The notes under the pieces: model-generated
The model's input: the letters and a program-made list of their open reading frames with translations, nothing else
Told to the model about the DNA's origin: nothing
The model's database searches: none
Virus record (IMG/VR): IMGVR_UViG_3300041404_000129
Location: 1-48,209 of that record
DNA from: a virus
Direction: 5' to 3' (one strand)
DNA length: 48,209 bases
Shown here: positions 38,328-44,922 of the stretch, one piece after another
Layout: each line of letters begins with the position of its first letter
How positions within the stretch are numbered: position 1 is the stretch's first letter
Program-made: the position numbers and the translations under genes

Positions 38328-38356
38328 ACTATACGTTAACGCAATGCCGTTGTCAA
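38328..38356 (-). promoter_or_regulatory. promoter with GGCATTGCG operator
   Basis: Reading the minus strand: TTGACA (38356-38351), 17 bases, TATAGT (38333-38328). The operator (38348-38340) differs from the palindrome by one base. The stop codon of the upstream gene (38355-38353) lies inside the -35 box. Confidence 0.82.
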
Positions 38357-38661
38357 GTGGTGGCGGCAGGTCTCCCGGTCTCCGTCTCCGCTGCCTTCGA
38401 CAGGCGAGTCCGGACCCACTCCGAGACGTCCAGCCCTGCCACCCGCGATGCGTGGCGAAACCGGATCTTCTCCGTATTCGTGACGCGCACCACGAGTTGT
38501 GCCTCCTTGTCTCCCTTGCGGGCAGGTGCGGCCTTGATTCCGTGCTTGCGCAGAACCATGCTGACCCATTGCCGCTTCACCCTTGCAAGCTGGCACAGAT
38601 CGTCCACCGTGAGCGACGGGTCCCGGCGGATGGCTTCGAGGATGACGTCCGCGGCGGTCAT
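38353..38661 (-). CDS. HTH protein with RHH-like C-terminal part
   Basis: A 102-residue protein. Residues about 12-42 form a helix-turn-helix (LTVDDLCQLARVKRQWVSMV); residues about 58-95 have a strand-helix-helix pattern (AQLVVRVTNTEKIRFRHA, LDVSEWVRTRLSKAAE) like an RHH domain. Two DNA-binding modules in one short protein would be unusual. Last gene of its operon. Confidence 0.6.
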   Translation of the reverse strand: MTAADVILEAIRRDPSLTVDDLCQLARVKRQWVSMVLRKHGIKAAPARKGDKEAQLVVRVTNTEKIRFRHASRVAGLDVSEWVRTRLSKAAETETGRPAATT

Positions 38662-39053
38662 TCGGCCAGCTCCTGGCATGCGCGGTCGATCCTCTCGCGG
38701 AAGTCGTCGAAAGGGAACCCGTGCTCGCCGTCCAACTTAGCCAGTAGCTCCCGCCGGATGCGGGCGCGCTCCTCGGTGGCGCCGGCCTTCAGGAGGTCGG
38801 CGGCGACCGACGCCTCGATAGCCACCTCCGAGAATCCATGAGCGTGCCCCTTCTCCCATGCGTACTGGAGCAGGGCATCGGACGCCGGTCCGGCGCTCAG
38901 CCCCAGGTGGGCAAGCAAGTCATCCACGAAGAGCCTGTACAGTCGCGTGGTCTCCTGCTGGTACGCCTCCCATGCCGCCAGGTCGTCACTCTTTCGCGCA
39001 TACGGGAGCGCGTTGCTGTACTTCCCCTCGTTGATCTCGTCGAAGATGTTCAT
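38658..39053 (-). CDS. helical protein of unknown function
   Basis: A 131-residue, acidic, helical protein (LAAWEAYQQETTRLYRLF, ERARIRRELLAKLDGEHG, FPFDDFRERIDRAC). Similar small helical proteins are common in phages but none is identified. ATGA overlaps at both ends. Confidence 0.55.
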   Translation of the reverse strand: MNIFDEINEGKYSNALPYARKSDDLAAWEAYQQETTRLYRLFVDDLLAHLGLSAGPASDALLQYAWEKGHAHGFSEVAIEASVAADLLKAGATEERARIRRELLAKLDGEHGFPFDDFRERIDRACQELAE

Positions 39054-39241
39054 CGCGACACCCCGAGCGCCTTGCGCACGTCGTCACAGAGGGCCTGGAC
39101 TTGCTCCCCTGCGCCGACGTCCATCTCAGGGGCGGCTCTTTCCCACTGCTTCAAAATCTTGATAACTGTGCCCCGCGTGGAGGCGACGCCCTCTTCCTTG
39201 CCGTCGAGATAGGCGCTGTTGATATCGTCCAGTGTGCTCAC
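39050..39241 (-). CDS. small helical protein, unknown
   Basis: A 63-residue protein (MSTLDDINSAYLDGKEEG..., VIKILKQWERAAPEM). GTG start by overlap with the gene before it (GTGA). Confidence 0.5.
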   Translation of the reverse strand: MSTLDDINSAYLDGKEEGVASTRGTVIKILKQWERAAPEMDVGAGEQVQALCDDVRKALGVSR

Positions 39242-39525
39242 GGTGCCACCTCCCCGGCCGGTCGTCCGACCCCGCGCAGGCGGTCTAGCCGCTTCTGTAC
39301 CTGCTGCTCACCAAGCGCCACCACCTCCTCGGTGGTCAGGCGGGCGAACACGAGAGCGGCAACGAGCTTCTCCATCTCGGCGATGGTCACCCCTGCCGCC
39401 GCGGCCGTCGCCTTGATCGTCGATGCGATCTCGGGCGGGACGGCAAGCAGCATGCCGCGGGGCGTGCGCGGCTTGTTCTCTATCAGCGGAACGGACTCCA
39501 CTACGGTCAATCTCTTGTCGGTCAT
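39238..39525 (-). CDS. small protein, unknown
   Basis: A 95-residue protein: a flexible Pro/Arg-rich start, then helices (PPEIASTIKATAAAAGVTIAE, LVAALVFARLTTEEVV). GAGGAG lies eight bases before the ATG. The pattern of the first helix could be RHH- or HTH-like but is not clear. Confidence 0.5.
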   Translation of the reverse strand: MTDKRLTVVESVPLIENKPRTPRGMLLAVPPEIASTIKATAAAAGVTIAEMEKLVAALVFARLTTEEVVALGEQQVQKRLDRLRGVGRPAGEVAP

Positions 39526-39749
39526 TTTGTCTCCTCGGTAGATGCTGACGGGAACTGAATGCCATGCCGCTTGCAGAAGCGGCGAGCGCCTTTCTCGTCG
39601 GTGTCTCGCTTTGCGACGCGAGGCCAACGCCCGCGCACGCCTTCGTAATACCTGTCATAGGTCCATGAGATCCGGTAGAATGTCTCGCCCATCCACGAAA
39701 TGCGCTGGCAGTGATGCCCGTAACTGACGGACGGCCTGTACCGACTCAC
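39522..39749 (-). CDS. small aromatic and basic protein, unknown
   Basis: A 75-residue protein rich in Tyr, Arg and Trp (RISWMGETFYRISWTYDRYY), ending in a short helix (GARRFCKRHGIQF). GTG start (GTGA). Possibly nucleic-acid binding by composition only. Confidence 0.5.
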   Translation of the reverse strand: MSRYRPSVSYGHHCQRISWMGETFYRISWTYDRYYEGVRGRWPRVAKRDTDEKGARRFCKRHGIQFPSASTEETK

Positions 39750-40000
39750 GGCTTCCCCTTCGCGCGATACCGGATGCGCATCGTGCCCCCGAGCGGAGTG
39801 CGCTCCACGTCCGCCTTGCCGCGCCCTACCAGGACGCGGAGGTCAGTGCGGAGCGTGGCTATCCGTAGCCGCAAAGTGCGGACCGGGTCCGTGTCGCCAG
39901 GCGGCGCCTGCCAGTCCATCAGCTCGGCCACTACCCGCCACCCGCCCAACTCGGCCAGCGTGCGGAGCAGGTCCAGCCGGCGCTTGGTTGCCGCGCTCAC
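39746..40000 (-). CDS. winged-helix-like small protein
   Basis: An 84-residue protein: helices KRRLDLLRTLAELGGWRV and TLRLRIATLRTDLRVLVGRG, then a hairpin VERTPLGGTMRIRY, a layout like a winged helix. GTG start by GTGA overlap. Target unknown. Confidence 0.5.
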   Translation of the reverse strand: MSAATKRRLDLLRTLAELGGWRVVAELMDWQAPPGDTDPVRTLRLRIATLRTDLRVLVGRGKADVERTPLGGTMRIRYRAKGKP

Positions 40001-40455
40001 TGGTACGCCTCGTCCATCTCTTGACCGTGGCACTGTTCGGCGATCCGCTCGCTTTCGCGTTCGACGTTGTCCAGCCATGCCGAGACCTGATCATCTGCCA
40101 TCTCGAAAACTACCAACCGGTCATGGTTCATCTCGACGCGGACCGCAAATCCAGCCGCCCGCAGGTGGAGTGCCATGGCGGACAGCGTGCCGCACCCGAA
40201 CGGATTGCACGCCGCCGTTGCGGAGTCCAACGAAGCGCCGCAGGAGATGCACTGGTCCTCGGTGTCACCCTGCGGACGCGGGGCCGACACGATGGAGACA
40301 GAGACTTCATCGTGTCGATCCGCTGGGTACCTGACCGCGACGCCCGGCCTCAGGAGTTGAGGCGGCACACCGACAGGCATCTCGCGAAACTTCGCCGTGG
40401 AGAACCCATGTCGGCGGAGCACGGCGACGACGCGGCCACGGAGGTCGCGGCTCAC
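39997..40455 (-). CDS. unknown protein with Cys cluster
   Basis: A 152-residue protein. A basic helical start (RVVAVLRRHGF) and beta stretches (EVSVSIVSAP) lead to CISCGASLDSATAACNPFGCG, a likely metal site, then FAVRVEMNHDRLVVFEM. GTG start at 40455 by GTGA overlap. Confidence 0.5.
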   Translation of the reverse strand: MSRDLRGRVVAVLRRHGFSTAKFREMPVGVPPQLLRPGVAVRYPADRHDEVSVSIVSAPRPQGDTEDQCISCGASLDSATAACNPFGCGTLSAMALHLRAAGFAVRVEMNHDRLVVFEMADDQVSAWLDNVERESERIAEQCHGQEMDEAYQ

Positions 40456-40760
40456 GACTCCACCCCGCCTTCGATCGGTTGCCACGTCAGGCGCTTGTAG
40501 CTGTCGCCAGCCTTGAGGACGTCGGTGCCCTTCTGTGCCGCACGGCGGAGCAGGATGAACCGGGCGAACTCTTCGGGCTCGAAAGCCAGGTCAACGGGAA
40601 CGCCTGCTCGAAGCTTCCGCCCGACGTGCTCGTCCCAGATATCCAGGGGAGCCCCATCGAAGCCTGCCGCTGTCCGCACGATCCCCTCCAGGGCGGCGAT
40701 GACGGCCGCCGAGTCGGGCGACTTCGGCGGGGTGATCTTGATCCGTGCGTTAATCTTCAT
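40452..40760 (-). CDS. unknown protein heading the 40.8 kb operon
   Basis: A 102-residue protein (MKINARIKITPPKSPDSAAV..., IWDEHVGRKLRAGVPVDLAF, RFILLRRAAQKGTDVL). AGGAGGAAATGCG before the ATG. First of eight coupled small genes ending at 38353. Confidence 0.55.
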   Translation of the reverse strand: MKINARIKITPPKSPDSAAVIAALEGIVRTAAGFDGAPLDIWDEHVGRKLRAGVPVDLAFEPEEFARFILLRRAAQKGTDVLKAGDSYKRLTWQPIEGGVES

Positions 40761-40782
40761 CGCATTTCCTCCTGATGCGCTG

Positions 40783-40812
40783 ACCATATCAAAGACGCAA
40801 TGCGTTTGTCAA
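40783..40812 (-). promoter_or_regulatory. promoter with CGCATTGCG operator
   Basis: Reading the minus strand: TTGACA (40812-40807), 18 bases, TATGGT (40788-40783). The operator (40804-40796) extends to an 11-bp palindrome ACGCA-T-TGCGT, two bases after the -35. The stop codon of the gene at 40809 lies within the -35 box. Confidence 0.8.
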
Positions 40813-41198
40813 GCATCGAGACGGAGAAGGGCAGCGCGGATCTTCGCATCGACGTCGCCGAACCGATCGCGGACCGCCTGCTCGTGTCGCTCACGGTCGG
40901 CACGCCAGCTTACGGGCTCTCGATCGCGGGTGAACACTCTCAGGTCCGGAGGAGCATCGTCGACCGGTCGGCCCATCCCGGCCGCCCTCCAGCACTCCGC
41001 CCGCATCTCCATGGATTGGACGTCAGAGATCTCGCCCAGCTTCGCTGACATCACCACGATGCGCCCGCCGAGGTCCGCCTCCTGGATCAACTTCATCCGC
41101 CGGGCGACGGTCGGGAGATGGCGCAGAGCCTCCGGTGGATCGGTCCACATCCAGAGCAGCCGCGCCTTGGCCTTCTTGTTGTCGAGATCGGCGGCCAT
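40809..41198 (-). CDS. unknown protein
   Basis: A 129-residue protein, helical and basic, with RLLWMWTDPPEALRHLPTV, LGGRIVVMSAKLGEI and RERHEQAVRDRFGDV. TGATG overlap with the gene before. Not recognised. Confidence 0.5.
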   Translation of the reverse strand: MAADLDNKKAKARLLWMWTDPPEALRHLPTVARRMKLIQEADLGGRIVVMSAKLGEISDVQSMEMRAECWRAAGMGRPVDDAPPDLRVFTRDREPVSWRADRERHEQAVRDRFGDVDAKIRAALLRLDA

Positions 41199-41602
41199 CA
41201 CGTCTTCCGGGCTGACTGCCGCACCTTGAACGCCGCCGCCCGCTTCTCCGCGAGCGCACAGGCGGCGCGCCGAAGCTTCCGCGCGGCCCACTGATCGCGT
41301 TCCGTGGTTGAGACGAGATCTCCCGTCTTCGGCTTCCCCTTCCTCTTGACCGGAGTCTCTACCTCCCTCCAGGTGAGGTAGTAGCCGGCCACGTTGCGCA
41401 CCGTGGCGTAGCAGAATCGCACCGTCCGCCCACGTCCGTCCTTACCGGCCGGCCAGTACCGGTAGCGCTCCGGTCCATCGAGAAGCTTCGACAGCTTGTG
41501 CGCGACGGGGTCCAGCCGCGCAGCTTTGGCTTCCCGGTCGTTGCGTGCACGCTCCAGGTCCCGAAGCATGGGGGCAAGAGCCGCTTGAAGCCGCGCATTC
41601 AC
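41198..41602 (-). CDS. basic protein of unknown function
   Basis: A 134-residue, Arg/Lys-rich protein: helical start (LAPMLRDLERARNDREAKAA), a beta centre (RFCYATVRNVAGYYLTWREV) and a basic end (LRRAACALAEKRAAAFKVR). GTG start by GTGA overlap with the HNH gene. Possibly nucleic-acid binding. Confidence 0.5.
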   Translation of the reverse strand: MNARLQAALAPMLRDLERARNDREAKAARLDPVAHKLSKLLDGPERYRYWPAGKDGRGRTVRFCYATVRNVAGYYLTWREVETPVKRKGKPKTGDLVSTTERDQWAARKLRRAACALAEKRAAAFKVRQSARKT

Positions 41603-42462
41603 CGCCCACCTCCGAGCACCGCCGCACGAGGAGCGCACCCACCGGCCGCCCATGCGCGGAGGCCGATCTCGTCCCGACCGGTCAGGGGCAGCCTGTACCG
41701 TTCGGCCACGGCGCGCAGCCGCTTCGCCGCGAGGATGCGGGCGCCTCGGGTGGCCGGGCACCACTCCGCCGGCATCCGGTCGGACTTCTGGCCGTTCGTG
41801 CGGGAGCGGGTGGCGAGGAGGTTCAAGGGGTCGTTGAAGAAGGTGGAGTAGGACGGGCAGCGATCCGCCTCCGTGCACCGCGAGCCGTTCGACAGGCGCC
41901 ACGTGCCGCGGGTCCAGGCGACGGAGGCCGGGTAGATGTGATCAACCTGGATGGATTGCGAGGCGGTATCGGTCGCGATCTCCGCGCCGCTGTACACGTC
42001 CAGGCAGACGGCCTGTCGGACGCGGCACCCGCGGTCGTCCCACGTCACGCTCGCGCACTGCGACTCCAGCACCTCCGCCCGCGTGTCCTTGCAGTCGCGG
42101 TCAGCGTCCGCCCACCGGGGCCGGTCGTAGGCGGCAGCAGGGAGGGCGAGGCAGAGGAGGAGCAGCAGGAGCGCGCTGAACACCTGGAGCGGCCGCCACG
42201 CCGTAGCGGTTCTGAGCCAGTAGGTTGTACAGATTTGCCCTGAAGGGGTCACCGAAGCAGAGCATGAAGTGACCTCCGGCAGCTCCGGGCTCCAGAACCG
42301 GGGCTTGCCGGTGTCGACCTCCTGCCAGATGCCAGCGTGCTTGATTTTGGGCTGCTCCATGGTCAGCCACCGCCGCAGGGCAACGTAGCCAGCGGGCGGA
42401 GCGGCGTCGATCATCGCGGCAGTCAGTCGGTCCAGCTTGGCGGAAAGAGACTCGTCGTTCAT
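41599..42462 (-). CDS. membrane-anchored or secreted HNH nuclease (DUF1524-like)
   Basis: A 287-residue protein in three parts: residues 1-90 hydrophilic and unknown; 94-111 a hydrophobic segment (VFSALLLLLLCLALPAAA); 112-287 a Cys-rich nuclease with VDHIYPASVAW (H175), NDPLNLLATRSRTNGQKS (N210, N214, N223, K226) and P-x-x-WCP. Six or more Cys suggest disulphides, so it acts outside the cytoplasm. An in-frame GTG at 42183 would give a clean signal peptide and a 194-residue secreted enzyme, but has no ribosome site; the ATG at 42462 has AAGGAGGATGCG. It may attack incoming or released DNA. Confidence 0.72.
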   Translation of the reverse strand: MNDESLSAKLDRLTAAMIDAAPPAGYVALRRWLTMEQPKIKHAGIWQEVDTGKPRFWSPELPEVTSCSASVTPSGQICTTYWLRTATAWRPLQVFSALLLLLLCLALPAAAYDRPRWADADRDCKDTRAEVLESQCASVTWDDRGCRVRQAVCLDVYSGAEIATDTASQSIQVDHIYPASVAWTRGTWRLSNGSRCTEADRCPSYSTFFNDPLNLLATRSRTNGQKSDRMPAEWCPATRGARILAAKRLRAVAERYRLPLTGRDEIGLRAWAAGGCAPRAAVLGGGR

Positions 42463-42484
42463 CGCATCCTCCTTAAAGAAACGC

Positions 42485-42531
42485 TCCCGGGCTTTGGACC
42501 GGGACTGCGGTTTAACGGGGCTGGAGCCCCG
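42485..42531 (-). terminator. two tandem hairpins before the HNH gene
   Basis: On the minus strand the first stem is 42531-42516 (CGGGGC/GCCCCG, 4-base loop) followed by TTAAA. The second is 42504-42485 (TCCCGG/CCGGGA, 8-base loop) followed by a T-rich GCGTTTCTTT. They would limit reading from the 42.9 kb promoter into the HNH gene. Confidence 0.6.
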
Positions 42532-42544
42532 CCCATCACCGGTG

Positions 42545-42916
42545 CTAGAAGCTGTAGTCGTGATACTGGCGCCGATCGCCGATCCGCAGGCGCCCGCTGT
42601 TACCGACGAAAGCGCCCGCCTTGTTCCTCTTGAAGCGCATCGTTGCCCCAGCGAGGTTGCGCGTGTATTCGTACGTCTGCATCTCGCTCATGCCGTTGTC
42701 ATCGGTCCGCGTGGCCGTGTCTTCCTGCACCGTCACCTCGGAAACCTGACCGGCCCGCGTACCGGACTTGAAGCGAGAAACGGCGATGATCGTAGCGGCC
42801 CGCCTGTCGGTCCACATGAGGATAGTGGCGCCCATCCCGACTTCCGGCTTCGGCTGCCCGTTCGTACCCGACATCAGGTAGTTGCTGACACTGCCGGTCT
42901 CTTTTCCAAGTCTCAT
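42545..42916 (-). CDS. unknown protein under operator control
   Basis: A 123-residue protein with beta-rich sequence (GATILMWTDRRAATIIAVSRF, VSEVTVQEDTATRTD) and a motif GMSEMQTYEYTRN seen in small phage proteins of unknown role. AGGAGGA precedes the ATG. It stands alone between an operator-type promoter and tandem terminators. Confidence 0.6.
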   Translation of the reverse strand: MRLGKETGSVSNYLMSGTNGQPKPEVGMGATILMWTDRRAATIIAVSRFKSGTRAGQVSEVTVQEDTATRTDDNGMSEMQTYEYTRNLAGATMRFKRNKAGAFVGNSGRLRIGDRRQYHDYSF

Positions 42917-42964
42917 GAGCGTTCCTCCTGTCGGTCAGCCGGTCAATCCCGACTGACAAGAGAG

Positions 42965-42993
42965 ACTATACGGCTTTGCAATGCGCTTGTCAA
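42965..42993 (-). promoter_or_regulatory. promoter with CGCATTGCA operator
   Basis: Reading the minus strand: TTGACA (42993-42988), 17 bases, TATAGT (42970-42965). The operator (42985-42977) has one mismatch to the palindrome. A strong terminator for upstream transcription ends just before it. Confidence 0.82.
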
Positions 42994-43010
42994 TAGCCTG
43001 GACAAAAAAG

Positions 43011-43038
43011 ATGCCGGGCGGATGAAGACGCCCGGCAT
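43011..43038 (-). terminator. strong rho-independent terminator
   Basis: A perfect 10-bp stem (ATGCCGGGCG, 43011-43020, with 43029-43038) around an 8-base loop. On the minus strand it is followed by CTTTTTTG. It ends transcription of the gene at 43133. It is the clearest terminator in the window. Confidence 0.85.
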
Positions 43039-43053
43039 GGAGGATTTGCGATG
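43039..43053 (+). other. orphan translation leader on the plus strand
   Basis: GGAGGATTTGCGATG matches, base for base, the leaders of minus-strand genes at 33747 and 38291, but here it points rightwards into the antisense of the gene at 43133. The reading frame from the ATG (43051) gives an Arg-rich, unlikely protein. It may be a relic of a moved gene or encode a very short peptide. Confidence 0.4.
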
Positions 43054-43132
43054 AAGCGGGCGCGCACCAGTCACAGCCGCGCCACTCCAACGAACACGGA
43101 GAGGATAGCGCCGATCCGGTCCGCTGTCTACT

Positions 43133-43591
43133 TCATCTCGCGCGCGCGAGGGCGGCACGGACAGCGGCGCGGGGCTCGGCGTGCCCCTCGGTCCAGGTGC
43201 CGTCCCCGCGGCGAGCCGCCCATCGGTCCTCTTCCGCGCCTTCCTCGTTGCGGAACTTGCGCATCTGGAGGTGGCCCCGCTGGAGATGGGCTACGACCTC
43301 GGCGTCCACTGCGGACTCCCGGCCGACCAGCCACTCGGTGATGGCCGTGTCGATCGCACGGAGAGCATCCTCCGGCGAGGTGTGGCCCGGCGGGCTCCCG
43401 GTGTCCAGCGTCGTCCACTCCCCAGCGGCGAGGTCCTCGCGCACGCGACACAGGTATCCGCCCGCAACCGGCTCCAGGCGGATGAACACGCCCTCGGCGC
43501 GACGACGGGTGATGACTTCGAGCGGCGAGGGCTCCGGCGGGGCGGTCTCTGGCGGAGCAGACACGACCACGGATGAAGAAGTTCCCGGCAT
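43133..43591 (-). CDS. unknown protein, divergent from RHH repressor
   Basis: A 152-residue protein: flexible start rich in Pro, Glu and Ser, then GYLCRVREDLAAGEWTTLDT, EDALRAIDTAITEWLVGRES and a DGTWTEGHAEPRAAVRAALA end that resembles a short repeat in phage proteins. The ATG at 43591 has GGGGGAA upstream. Its promoter must overlap the RHH operator, so it is probably controlled by that repressor. Confidence 0.55.
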   Translation of the reverse strand: MPGTSSSVVVSAPPETAPPEPSPLEVITRRRAEGVFIRLEPVAGGYLCRVREDLAAGEWTTLDTGSPPGHTSPEDALRAIDTAITEWLVGRESAVDAEVVAHLQRGHLQMRKFRNEEGAEEDRWAARRGDGTWTEGHAEPRAAVRAALARAR

Positions 43592-43605
43592 TTTCAGATT
43601 CCCCC

Positions 43606-43638
43606 TTGACACACCGTAGCGGTGTCTCGTATGGTGTC
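43606..43638 (+). promoter_or_regulatory. RHH promoter with GTGTC half-sites
   Basis: TTGACA (43606-43611), 18 bases, TATGGT (43630-43635). The half-site GACAC (43608-43612) is inverted relative to GTGTC at 43622-43626 and 43634-43638; the last two are 12 bp apart inside a repeat GGTGTCTC. ACACCG/CGGTGT arms flank TAG in the spacer. The start of transcription should fall at or next to the ATG at 43643. Confidence 0.72.
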
Positions 43639-43642
43639 TCAC

Positions 43643-43867
43643 ATGAGATCACTTGATGGACGGGATGACGCTCCCCCAAGGATAGCCGAACGTCGCGACC
43701 GGCGCTACAACGTCAGGTTGACGGCGGAGGCCGGCAACGCCCTGGAGGAGATGGCCGCTGAGCTTGAAGCGCCGCCTACCACGGTAGCTGCGCGCATCAT
43801 CGAGGAAAAGGTGCTGCCCGGACGGGCACCTATCGCGCGTCGACGTCCGGCGCCCAACAAAAAGTAA
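43643..43867 (+). CDS. RHH repressor, possibly leaderless transcript
   Basis: A 74-residue protein. RRYNVRLTAEAGNALEEMAA is the contact strand and first helix, APPTTVAARIIEEKVL the second helix; the ends are basic. GTG at 43622 lies upstream of the -10 box, so the ATG at 43643 is chosen. It is only seven bases after the -10 box, which would leave no leader, as with lambda cI from PRM. Such mRNAs are typical of repressors made at low level. It probably represses itself and the divergent gene at 43133. Confidence 0.7.
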   Translation: MRSLDGRDDAPPRIAERRDRRYNVRLTAEAGNALEEMAAELEAPPTTVAARIIEEKVLPGRAPIARRRPAPNKK

Positions 43868-43895
43868 TGGTCTCGTGTCTGTAGGGAGAGACAGC

Positions 43896-44390
43896 ATGCA
43901 GTCCACCACCGAAACCCCTGCCGCAGTCGACGCGGTCCGCTGGATTGAGATGGAAGGCGAGCGGTCCATCACAACGTTCGGCTCCATCACGCTGGCGGTT
44001 CATCGCATCCCCGGGTTGGAGGGCTGGTACACCAGCGCCGATCCGGACATCTTCCGCTCGCAGAAGATCGGCCCGATGCCGATCGAGGAGGCGAGGCTCC
44101 AGGCCGTCGAGATGCTCCGGACCGCCCTCGAAGCGACCCTCGCGAAGGTGCCCGGTGGACACGCACCGGCCGACCTGTGGGCGCTGGCGAAATCGGCCGA
44201 GCGGCGGAGGATTCGGCAAGAGCTGACATCATGGCTTGTAGGTGACGGCGACCCGCGAGACGCTGGCCTTGTTGGCGGCCGTCGCATCGTGGACGAGATC
44301 GACCGCATCTGCCCCGCGAGCACGCCCCACCCGCATGCGTACAGCGACGCGATCCGGATGAAGTCCATTCGAGAGAGGAGGGATGAATGA
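43896..44390 (+). CDS. unknown protein in the plus-strand accessory operon
   Basis: A 164-residue protein: beta start (SITTFGSITLAVHRIPGLEGWYTS), then helices (EEARLQAVEMLRTALEATLA, LWALAKSAERRRIRQEL) and an acidic end. GGGAGAG lies seven bases before the ATG at 43896. Not recognised. Confidence 0.55.
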   Translation: MQSTTETPAAVDAVRWIEMEGERSITTFGSITLAVHRIPGLEGWYTSADPDIFRSQKIGPMPIEEARLQAVEMLRTALEATLAKVPGGHAPADLWALAKSAERRRIRQELTSWLVGDGDPRDAGLVGGRRIVDEIDRICPASTPHPHAYSDAIRMKSIRERRDE

Positions 44391-44677
44391 ACAGGCACGA
44401 GTGGACGGCTGGTAGTCGCCAGTTCCTCCTGGAATCGGACGGATCTCTGTATGAGGTTCCGGATGTAGGCGAGGCTCCGCAGGTAGGCGATATACCTGCG
44501 TTCGTCGCTGCCGAGACTCTGCGCCTCGCTACCGAGCGCGCCCGCCTGCGCCTGCTGCTGAATCGGTGCATGCATCTAGCAGAGGGTTTTTCATTCAACC
44601 ATCCAGACGAGTACGCACGGCACTTTGCCGCGGACCCGATCCTCGACGACCTCCGCCGCGAGCTAGGGGAGGAGTAA
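44387..44677 (+). CDS. small protein related to the one at 15730
   Basis: A 96-residue protein starting MNRHEWTAGSRQFLLESDGS. It shares its opening and the E-x-LRL helix with the 62-residue protein at 15730. The rest is helical (ERARLRLLLNRCMHLAEG, ILDDLRRELGEE). ATGA overlap upstream and TAATG downstream. Confidence 0.55.
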   Translation: MNRHEWTAGSRQFLLESDGSLYEVPDVGEAPQVGDIPAFVAAETLRLATERARLRLLLNRCMHLAEGFSFNHPDEYARHFAADPILDDLRRELGEE

Positions 44678-44874
44678 TGCGCTCGATCCCGTGGCCGAAG
44701 AGGCATCCGAGCACTGGCGACGCGGAAGCGATGCGGCGGAAGCTGGCCCGAGAGTTGGGGGAGCGGCGGGAGAGGGCGCGGGTGGTGCGGTTCCTCCGCG
44801 GGTACACTTCGGCGGAGGGTCCCTGTCCGCCGGCCCTGGTGGCGGCAATCGAGGCAGACCAGCACCCGCGGTGA
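44677..44874 (+). CDS. small basic helical protein
   Basis: A 65-residue protein (MRSIPWPKRHPSTGDAEAM..., RRKLARELGERRERARVV). GGGGAGGAG precedes the overlapping start (TAATG). Unknown role. Confidence 0.5.
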   Translation: MRSIPWPKRHPSTGDAEAMRRKLARELGERRERARVVRFLRGYTSAEGPCPPALVAAIEADQHPR

Positions 44875-44922
44875 ATTTTCGTGTCCCGCTTTTCGATTGA
44901 CGAAGCACTTGGAGGATTGACG

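Noticed and set aside
43051-43341. 96-residue Arg-rich protein from the orphan leader
   Set aside because: It runs antisense to a better gene and its composition fits a shadow frame; only the leader itself is kept as an observation.
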